Shown here: positions 38,301 to 49,900 of the stretch, in pieces
Numbering within the stretch: the first letter of the stretch is position 1
Layout of the letters: each line of letters begins with the position of its first letter
NCBI GenBank assembly: GCA_030248215.1
Contig: JASANG010002862.1
Coordinates: 248,001-312,000, forward strand
DNA from: Enoplolaimus lenunculus
Lineage: Eukaryota > Nematoda > Enoplea > Enoplida > Thoracostomopsidae
Reading direction: 5' to 3'
Length of the DNA stretch: 64,000 nucleotides
Translations under genes and position numbers: made by a program
Notes under the pieces: generated by a model
The model's database searches: none
Told to the model about the DNA's origin: nothing
Seen by the model: the letters and a program-made list of their open reading frames with translations, nothing else

Positions 38301-41300
38301 ACACTAAACAGTCAATTATGACGTGTAGATCATGCCTTTCCTACTACATTCTTGTTACGGTGGCGCTATACTTATGCGGCGCCCTACGGCGTGCGCCAGA
38401 CAGTGGTCAGTACCATACGGTATCGTTGTCTAGATAATGATCTAGACGAGTTGATCTTATGCGCCAACATGTCGTGAAGATGAGTAGCTATAATGATTTG
38501 CATATGCTAAAACGAACTGACAATATAGTGAGATAATGAACGGCATGTATAATTGTGTAACTTGAAACTTTGTGTTGTTTTTCGTCGTTATTGCTGTCTT
38601 TTGGTAAAAGAGTTCGTTCTCGTAAAAGGGTGTTCGTTTATACAATCGTACGTGAATAATACACGTACGTGGAAAATGAAAAATAAAAATGCAACCGAAA
38701 AATTCATTTTAATTTTCTTTTTTGTAAATTAGATTTTCATAGTCCACGGACGCAAAATCTACCTTCGATGATATATATTTTCGGCGATTGTGAAGTTAGC
38801 AGCATACTATAGTTACGTACGAAATCTATTTAATTTTTATCGTCATTGTTTTGTAGTAAAATATCTTAATTTCCAGCCACCAAATTTTAATAACACATCG
38901 CAAACTGCCAACTATTAAAATATATATAAGTATAAAAATCTCCATAACCCCCAACATTTATTACTCTCTTTAATCGAAAACAACACCCCCAAAACACGCT
39001 AAAACCATTTTCTTACTATAAAAACCCATCCAACCTACCGTCCAAAAAGCGTCCAAATCCTCCATAACTGCTACACTATTAACACTAAAGCGATTACTGG
39101 ATACTCTGACAAACATTTTAAATTTAAGTACAATTTTATTTCACAAAAAAAGTCGTAATTTAATTTGTTAACCTCATAGCAGCCACCAAATGAAACCTAA
39201 TAAACAAAAAGCCGTCATCATCATCAGTTTGCATGCATTAAATACAAATATATTATTCTATTCTATTTGTATATATATATACAGTTCATCCATAGTGTTA
39301 ACTGAAACTTGATTAATATCCGACATATTATATACGTATGTATTCACTAGGGACTCGCGTATTTGGTCAAGATGAACATTAAACAAATAGACGTATGTAA
39401 GCAAAGTTAAAATACATATGCCATTAAAACATATATACTTTGGGCGATCGTAAGACAACCGTGTCAAAAATGTTCAAACTTGATATCAATTTGTTCTATG
39501 CACATTATCAGTGATATCTCAGTGATATCTCAGTGACGTGCCTACAACTTTAAATTCGTGGGAACGCGAGCCGGCAACGAAAAAAAAGACGACTAAAACA
39601 GTGGAGTTCTCAAACTATAATTCGCCGATTGTTAACGGATATACAGTACAACAGCCTCTGTGCCTGACCAAAAGTATTACAGGTGGAAAAAATACACGAG
39701 GTCATCTACGCCCGTATAGTTTCGCGCCTGCACATTACAATGTTACAATATACAAAAACCTCCAAAACCAATAAATGAATAGTTAGCTAATAATTAATTT
39801 GTATATTAGCTTAATTGCTTAAGTGTGTTCGAGCTTCGCTCAATACATGTAGTCCCACTACGACTGGTGTGAATAGTTTTGTGTCGCTATACAACTATTC
39901 TCCCAAATGAGCTAAACAAAACCTAACTGACACTTAATACCAAACATCGAATTTAAATTAATTGTTTATGAATATGTACGTATGTACTGAACACAAAATA
40001 TCAGGGTTCCATCGGAATTCCGATTTTTCGGTTATGAGTTTTTAAGATGATTGGACTTAGATTTTGCTTGTTTCGTCTTGTTTCGTCTATTTGCAATTAT
40101 TCTGTTGTTTTTTTCTTAGCAAATATTCCGAGTTGTTACGTGCATTCCGTTAGCTATATAAACAATTTTTACTGAAACTGTGAACAGTAACGGAAACAGG
40201 CATACTGCAACAAATGTTAAAAGTCGTAGACCCTTAACTTTTTAATAGACTTACTGAAACTTGATTCCGATTCCGGTTCCGACAGAAAAATTTGATTCCG
40301 ATTCTGCTTCCGATAAAATCTAGTTCCGGTTGGAACCCTACAAAATATATATACCAAAGAGGCAAAAATCAAAGCAATTTCTAATAGGTTTATTCAACAA
40401 TAATTACGTTCTGCTTTCATTAAACACAACAATTAACGATTATATACTCTTAAACACCAGAGTTTTGGTAAGACAACTATCTGGTCAGGCCCATAACCCG
40501 GTTCCAGGTTTGGCGAAAACCTAGCATCCGGCTTCAGTACTCTCATTCAAGGGATATAATTTAGGTACTTACGTTATATATATCAACCTGCAAGTTTTGC
40601 ATCGAGAACTTGCAGCTGTACTTTGCATATGCGTGCAATTTTTCGACTATAACCATATCACAACGCACGCAGTTACAAACTGCAATGTAAGCTCCCGCTG
40701 TACTAAGTTTTACTTGTCAATACGGCTCAACTTCAACAAAAACAATCAAACCAAAAACCTAAAACCTTGAACAACAACCAAAAAAATATAACCAACTATA
40801 CCAGACTTGTAGCTAGTAAGTTTATACCAACTCTTTACCCGACAGTCCAGCCCCAGCTTGCACGCTAATGCGTCATTTTCTCAGTTTAAAATCACCTCAA
40901 AAACCATCATACTGCTGCTTCGAAAGCAAAAATCATTAAAAATTGCGCAAGTCAAACCAGCAAACCCACACCATATCGAAAGCAAAAATAATTACGACAA
41001 ACATGTTTATAGAAATCTATCATTAACGTTGGTCTTGGTACTCTTTCTTTTTTGAATAATCATACAAAACAGTAAGCTACTGCAAACAGAAAAAATCAAC
41101 CATCTGTCAGTGGCAGGGTGCAACCGGAATTGCTGGTGGGAATTTTGTTGTATTTGGCAAATACGATCGCAGTTGCGATGTATCTCGCCGGTGGCGTTGA
41201 AATTTTACTGCTAAAAATGTTTTTGTATGTTCTGATCAAATATATCATGTCCTGATCAAATATATATATCAGGGTGCAACCGGAAATTCGGTTTCGGCAT

Positions 41301-44300
41301 TTTTTCACCTCCCGGTTCCGGTCAATTTTTAGCAGAATTAAAAATTCCGGTATTAAAATTTGGTGTCGGTTTTAATTAAGATATTTTGCTACAAAATGAC
41401 GATAAAAAATTAACTAGATTTCTTTAGTACAAGCCATCGAAGGTAGATTTCGCTTCTGTGGATTATGAAAATCTAAAATACAGCAAATATAGTTAATACC
41501 TCTCTGCAACTAGGGTTATTTCATCAAGAATATTGCGAAAATGAAAATGAATTTTTCGGTGGTATGTATTTTCATTTTCCGGTTGCGGTAAATTGTACTT
41601 CCGGTTGCACCCTGATCTGTGGATTTGCATGGCGCGCAACCCACATTTCAGTAAATATACCTGGGGGGACGTTCTTGAACGGCTGCCCAATTCGAAATGT
41701 TTTATAGACACTTGAATTGTTAGCATGAAAAATTAAGCGACAGTACAAACAATGAGATCTAAATTCTATAAGTGAAATTTAAAAGACCTGCGAGACCCGA
41801 AATAAAATCTTAGGATCACCAATGCCTTTAAGCTATGAAATAAGCCGAATTTTACCACAAAAGCTTCCTGTATATCAGGGTTCCAACAAGAACAATGTTT
41901 TATCCGAACAGGAACATTAACAGGAATTGAATATGGCTCTCGAAATTATAGTGCAAAAACGCAAACAGATTTGAACTAGGTAAAAGTGCCCCTAGAAGGG
42001 ACAGATTGTGATATGTTTCGCTTGAAGCATGTAAAAGAGTTTAAACAAGTGTTAGTTAGACCATAGGTCACTAGGTAATGCTTATAATATTAGCTCCATA
42101 ACTTCTATGAAAATAGTTGTCATCTATATCTTTGACGGCTGTCTTTCAGTGTTAACACACTTGCGGTCAGTGAAACAAGAAACATATTGTCGCAGTGGAC
42201 ATCACCTATCAGCTTAATTTTAGCGTTTGTTGGGTTTTAGCTTAATTTTAGCGTTTGTTGGGTTTTACAATGTTCAGTTTATAAGTGATCTAATCTAGCA
42301 TTCTTCATTGGAAAAGGATATTTTTTGGGTTTTAAAATATTGTTTCTAAAACTTGATTAGCAAATATTTCAATATTGCAAGATTACAAATTGCGTCTATT
42401 GATTATCGAATAAAAAATGTCACGCATACGTGCTCGACTATTTTACCTATCTTTAACATAACAATTTGATGATGTGAAGTCGAGAATCTTTTCCAAATTG
42501 TGTTCTGTGCCGTGACATATTTAAGCTATTCATCTAGAAAATACCATTCAAACGTTGCTAAATATTTCAAAGAACATGTTCTGCTGGAAAGGCATGTTGA
42601 GAGTTGTACTTCAGAATGCCTTAAAAACCCATAGTGTCGATTTATAGCTCAACAGATGAAAGTTCGTTGGGCCCATCTGTTTCTTGTTTCACTGACCGCA
42701 AGCGTGTTAACACTGAAAGACATTCGTCAAAGATATGGATGACAACCATTTTCACAAAAGTTATGGAGCTAATATTATAAGCATTACCTGCTGATCTATG
42801 GTCTAACTAACACTTGTTTAAACTCTTTTACATGCTTCAAGCGAAACATATCACAATCTGTCCCTTCGAGGGGCACTTTTACCTAGTTTCTATCTTTTAC
42901 ATGGGATACGGTGAGGTTTTATGCTAAGACTACTCTTAAGCGTACGCCTAAGCCTAAACAAAATATAAGTCTAAAGCGTACACTTGCCCAATTGCAATAT
43001 ACCAAAAAGCAGCCTGTTCTAAGCTATAATGCATGGGAGGTTATTACAAAATATTACTGTCTTAGTTAGCAATTTCAGTAGAACAAACATCGCAGGGACA
43101 CGTAATCTATTGCACGGTGTCATTAGCTTCACACAATAATATCGATTAGCTATGGTAATTACAGATTTGTAATACCATTTTTTCGAAAAATTACAAAAAT
43201 GAAACTTTTAATAACAATTTAAATGAGACGTTTAGCTGTCCAATTTGTGTATGGTGTCGAAGCGGCAAATTAGGATATTCTATACGTAAGTTACCTCATT
43301 CCAGCTCTGCTTTCCTGCAGAGAACTTTCTGCAAAACTTTCAAAAAGCGTGCATTCTCGATGCTTGAAACATATATTGTAAACACTAGCGTGTTTCAATG
43401 ATAGGAAATATCTATCATTCCCATGTTCGTAAAGTATATGTCAGCTTTACTAGTTTTATATTCGTTGTGCAATTTTAGTAGGCGGTTTTACATGTTTTAT
43501 ATAAAAAAAGTTCAAATTTAATGGGCCATAACTTCTGAACGGTGTCACTAAACCCAGCGCGTCGAAATGTATAAAACAAACTATTATTCATTTAAATTCG
43601 TAGGGCATTATATTCCTACTTCAGGCCAACAAAGTATGCTATATTTACCCAAAAAATGGAACTTAAAATCACTAAACGTACAAAAATTAGACGCAAACAC
43701 CGCTTACTAAATTCAAAACCAGCACTCACCCCTACGTCTTGACAAACCTAAAAAGTTGTACAATTCAAAGCAGACCTCATGGAGATTCACTGTGTTTCTA
43801 GTTGCCTTCATAATAGTCGCGTTAGTTCAAATCAAAAGCGCGTATGCTAATCCTTTAGAAAAAACACATCATTAAAACAATATTTGAAAATAAAACAAAG
43901 TTTTCACAGATATACTTCGACAACTACATAACATTAAACAAACTTCAATTCATTCACCCTCTGATTTAGATGCACATATTCATGCATACACACATGTCAA
44001 GACTTCCAACAACACCAACCTTAGCCTCTTTATGCAGCTAAAACAACAACAACAACAACAACGACAACAAACTCAAACATTGCCATTTTGCCCATACAGC
44101 GAGAGCGGTGCGTTTCACAGGACAGAAATGCGAACAAAAAAACTTAAAAATCAGCAAAGCTTAGACCGCCGTATGTTCCAAAAGATAGAGTGTATATATA
44201 CGTAGCACTTATCATTAGCAAGCTTTTGTCTTACGAATATCGCATTAAGAAATTTAAATTAATTTCAGTTGTTGGCTAAAAAATAATCTCCTGCCGTGTC

Positions 44301-46855
44301 AATTGATAAATATTTTTAGCCTAATTGCACGCGTTAAACATACTCAAAAGTAAATGTCTATAAAACCAAAGCACTATATACAAAGACAAAATTTGACTAA
44401 ATATATTCCGATGATCTATTGCTGCTACCAAGTTCGTATTCGAAGCCGGCACAAAATGCAACTATTTGACTCGAGCGCAAACCGTTGCAACTGTCTGATA
44501 CAGTGCTAAAAACCAGCTCAATTCACACGCAGATCCTGTATAGCCAGTCATAAGAAATACCCACCTCCTACTGTCCTACGCCTAAGTTGTATGCCTTAAT
44601 AACTTTTTGCTTAAAACGTGAAAGCAGGTATAAAACAGCACAACATCACAATCTCAAAAATGCTCAAAAAATGCATTATTACATCTCTCTGTGTTGTCCC
44701 TCTGAGAACCCGTTCCATAAAACCGTCTCTAATCACATAACATGTAAACATATACAACATATATATTAATATTCTGAGGTCAAACTTTCTTTTGTACAAA
44801 AAACCCACCCAAATCGAAATACAACTATACACCCTGCGGCTGTCGAGATTTTTTCACACTAATTTTGCAGTCAGGTCATTCGCACGGTACGAGAGTTCGT
44901 TACCCCTGAAGGGTCTTATTTTCCATTTTAAAAATTTTTTACCACCATTTGCTTTGCAAGCCATGAGAAATTCCCGCGTGCCACTCCATAGATTTTTGCT
45001 GCCGCCCCCCCCCCCCAGAATGCGATTTGTTACAACAGGCCTGGCACTGTGTTGCAATAAATACTGCAAAATGTTTTTTCGCACGTTTTTCAGGCTACTT
45101 CTTAGATTTACATGAAAACACCATTTTTCAGGCGACTTCTTAGATTTACATGAAAACACCAGACGTATATATACTAATTCTAGCCAAGCTGCTGCGACAT
45201 GAGTCGAGTCCACTTGCTGACGCAAAAAAACCAACGTCTAACTGTATAATTTCGTACTTCTGGAGTAAAACGTTTCTTTAATTTTTGAAATATTTTAATT
45301 CGTATGGTTTCTATTTTTCGTACTATCTACATTCTGCTGCTTTTTGTATCCGGATCCGGTTTGGTATCCGGAAAAATACCGACATACGTATCCGATCCGG
45401 TTTCTTTGTCTGGTATAAACCTACCGGATACCGGATATTTACCATCGGTTTCTTTATTTGGCATAAACCTATCGGATACCGGACATTTACCACTGTGGTC
45501 ACGAATATCATCGAACACGTTTTACCTGAAGAAATATATACTCGATATTTTGCTGTTACTACATTGCCATATGACGTTTTTGCAAAACTTAAATACTTCC
45601 AAAAGTGAACAAATTAACATGCCATATCATGTTAACACGTCCGGTTTCGTTTTCGGCAAAAATTTACTTCGTGCCTCCGGTTCCAGTATGCGGTAAAATT
45701 AATATCCGGTCAATCCCTAGTAGTGCGATACAGTATGTCCTGAGAAGACGATAGTCGCTATATCTCTCATATATAGATTAAAACTACACGCCTAGGGATA
45801 TTTGAACAAGAACACAAACGTTCTATATAAATCACCACTAAACAAAACATCAAACAATAGAAATAATCTCTCTCGCGCACATCGGCGGATACAAGAAGAT
45901 GCAAGTTTAACAACCGGATATCCGAGTCATTAAAAACCATAAAACCTGTAGACTACGTATATACTTGACTCAAAATAATTTATCCATAAACATAAAGTAT
46001 CAAAAATGTTCTCAAACTGAAGCAAAAGCAAAAAGTTTTCAGACTCAACAAAAAGCATTGAGACCCAAGTAAGAGTCCATTCGGCTTGGAATGGAATAGT
46101 GAACCTTCACAGTATTCGGGTCGGAAAACCGCTGCAGAATTCACGGCTGGACTGGCACTAAAAATCAGCCATGGCGTTTTGATATATAAACTGGTCGTCC
46201 CCGATGACTATTTACAAATAAATAACAAATAACCGACGTAAGCGAAGATTTTTCCATTTTGTTGAGTGACCGAAATTTCAACCGGTTAACCGGATGGTCA
46301 GTTCAGCCAGCCCTGCCAGAATTTTACTCTTTTGCACTCACTCCAGCGCTACTATGATAAGTAACTTTGCCACAATCCTGTTTATATCTCTTGTCAAGTA
46401 AACTTGCATTGAAAACTATTGCAAATCATTAGTATTCGTTCTCGCTCAAAAACAGGCAACTGTAGTGTGTTCCACCCACTAACCACGGGCTGATATACGC
46501 CACACTCGTAAACCAGAATTAAAAATTGGGAGTTGTCTGGCCTAAAAAGGTGTGCAACATTTCGATTTCGTTACGAAAATTAAGTAATGAGCATTGATAA
46601 AAACATCTTACTAGGACACCAAAATGACGCGAAATATCGTCTTGAGTCATACTTTGCGCGCGGTTTTTCGTCCTCGTCTTTTGGCTACGCGTTTGAAATA
46701 CACGCGACGCCTAAAAGAGCAAGCCTAACTGGAGGGAGTTTTAAAACAATACTGCTTAATACGGTTAAGACACTCACTCACTAAATTGAAAGTTACACAA
46801 TCTAGCGAATCAGAACAACAACAACAACATCATCATCATCATAAACAACAACAGC

Positions 46856-46889
<34 letters not shown>

Positions 46890-46891
46890 GC

Positions 46892-46958
<67 letters not shown>

Positions 46959-49900
46959 CCAACAACAACATTAAAAACAAACATACATGATCCTGAAATA
47001 AACTTGCAGTACATAATACCACATTCTTTTTGAACGTGGGCGCAAATGCTTTTCATTTTGCCGACAACCACTACGTATATATAAAGCCAAACCGTGACTT
47101 TACAGCAACCAGCTAAAATTACTCTATGTTCGTTCAAAACTTCTAACATCACATAAAATCAATTCTGACACCTAAAATCACATTCCTGCTACTGGCGTTT
47201 TCAGGTTATGTTATACTTGAACGGCAAATGCGTAAAAATAGCCAACAGCAAAAAGTTTCATATCTCAAGCTCGCTCGCTGTCTCTCTCAAATAGACAAAC
47301 CAAACTAACGCTACAAACTTTTAATTTTTGACTATTTTTATAGTTTCAAGCCGTGTTAGCTAATTTATACGTATGTATATATACATATTCGTATGACTTA
47401 GCGTTCAACCTTACCATAATTTTAGCAACATGTTTACTAGTTAGCGAACCAAGGCTTCGGCTCAAACGTATGACACGCAAAACTTGTGTACGATTGTCCG
47501 TCGGTTGCTTGTTGTATCGCGTCTGACACAGCGATAATCCCGGTGGGAACTAATTTGAAACGAGATTTGTTGTTCAAAATTTTTTAGTATTTTTGCAGTA
47601 TGACCTCTTGAGAGTATAACTGCGCCAATGCGCAATAATATTAGCAAGCAGAGCTCAAGCTTCCGTTAACGTTGACCGTATTAACTCTTAGAACTGGAGG
47701 CAAACTAGCTGCCTATGCCTACTTTCTTTCTGCTTAATTTTTGTTGATATCACATTTGTATTTCGGCCGTAGGGCTAAAAGCGAAATCATTGATTAACGA
47801 CTCAATGCTAAAAATGCGTAGTTACTTACGGTTAAACAGATACTCTGAGAGTAAACTTTACGTGATTTACTATCGTAGTAAATTATTCCGATAGTAAAAT
47901 CAGAAATAAACGAGGGTCGTGACGCCCGTGCTGCCCAAGAGGGTACGGTAGAACGGGGCAGGACTGGCTGCCACGCCCCATTGGGCAAAAATGGGACACA
48001 ATTCTTTGACTTTTGAAATTTTAATTACAAATATGATAAAATTTTTTGGGCGCCGACTAAATATCTAAAAAAATAACTGTACTGGATAAAAGTCGCGTGA
48101 GGATAGATTAATTGCAGGCTGGAAAAATACGAAACGTGGGTACAAACGCCTCGGTAGAGCAGAGTTTTTGTCGAACTTTTGCTGAGCTATGATACGCCCT
48201 CAACTAAGATTACGTCTTGGACATATCATAGGTTGTAAACAAGGATCGACCATCGACCGGATATTAATTTTGCCGGATACGGAACCGGATACGTAGTAAA
48301 TTTTGTAGTGAACCCGAAGCCGGATGTTAACCGGACATAGGACATAAATTTGTGCAATGTGGGAAGTATACGAGTGGTGCAAAAAATGTGTATTTAAGGA
48401 TTTAACACTAATTTTTAACTTGAGTTTTTCATTCCATGTCAGTGTCCACTCTTTACTTGCCCGGAATTGCAGTGCTGCCTGACAAACTTCAGAAGCCAAT
48501 TAAAAGTCTATCATTCAGTGTATATATGTTGGTGCTAAACACTAAAACGTCTGAAATTTAAGACTTTGCTTCTTAAATATATAAAATCATATTTTGACCT
48601 GTGTGCATAACATACACTGCTTTTCGTTATATTTCTGCGGGTTCATATTCGGTGTTTCCAAAGGTCTAAACTTTTTACAACTAGACCGTTAACACTATTG
48701 ACGGACATGCACCTATTCATTACAGGAAATTACACTGTTGACAGTTTTCTAAGTGTTTAATTCTTTCGCTATATGAAACATTTCAAACACACATATTCAT
48801 TGTTTAAAATGTTCAAAAAAAGTTCTGCAATGGCGAATACAAACTATATATATATATCAAAAGCATACAAGGCTCTTCAGTCTTCGTGTATGAAAATATC
48901 ATTCGTTCCAAAAATTTCAAATTCCAATTCCGGCAGAAAAGCCCTTATTCAAATTTGTATAAAATTCAGGTCGGCTTTGTCACGCTGTCAAACAGTAATG
49001 TGCAGCTTTAGACACTTTTCGCGCGCAATTTAGCCAAATTAGCATTCAAAATATACGATAGCACAGCATAGAGACCCATCTAAAACGGAATACTTTTACC
49101 TCAAACAAAAACTCTAACAGTCCATCCAATTAAATTCTAATCACGAGACGATAGGAAAAATAATATCCACAGCGCAGCAGTGTCACCTAATTAATTCATA
49201 ACGTTCACGCACGTTTATGCACCGCAATAGTTTTTTTATGACATATTCCACACTAACGTGTCTTTAACTTTGTGGTTGAGCCGATTATTAATTCGATTTC
49301 AGAATCGAAATTGCATTTAAAAAGTTTTGTAAATATCCTCCGTTAGGGTATTAAACGTTGCAAAAAAACCCGTAACACACGACTCCGAAGAAATTATGCA
49401 ATCTCTTACATTTTCGGTGGGCATGAATAAGTGCGGTTAACCTGCACCGCCACGGAAGTTCAGGCATTCTAGAAAAAGTACGTACTACTTAGATAAATTT
49501 TAGAACATCGATTGAAATCCCAGCATATCCCTCTTCTTCTGCGGGCCTGTATAGTCAGCAAGCAAATCTAATGATATATACGCCTAACAGAAAACATGCT
49601 TTTAACAAGTAACAAACTAAGGATTTTTCACCGTTATCCAAATAAGAAACAAACTCTACGACTGCTTCTACCGTAAAGTATACATATTCCCGCTAAAACG
49701 GACACCCGGGTCCGATCCCGAAAAGCGGTAAAACCGTACGGAATGCAAAATAAAAACCCTAGCCTATGACTACAGTAAACACAATATTTCCATTTTCCAG
49801 AAATTCCAGGCTTGACGTATTCCATTTTCGATGTACTTCTGCAATATGAGTTTACGGATGGCAATAAGGAATGATTTTCAACCGAGCTTTATCAAAAATA

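Noticed and set aside
39538-39774. 78-codon + strand ORF in KCC intron 2
   Set aside because: No ATG (GTG start), no convincing splice sites, no recognised family.
44854-45234. 126-codon minus ORF
   Set aside because: Contains a poly-Gly from a C run and a tandem 38-bp duplication. No homology recognised.
46786-46974. Poly-Gln ORF
   Set aside because: CAA microsatellite in an intron. The flanks show no coding signal.
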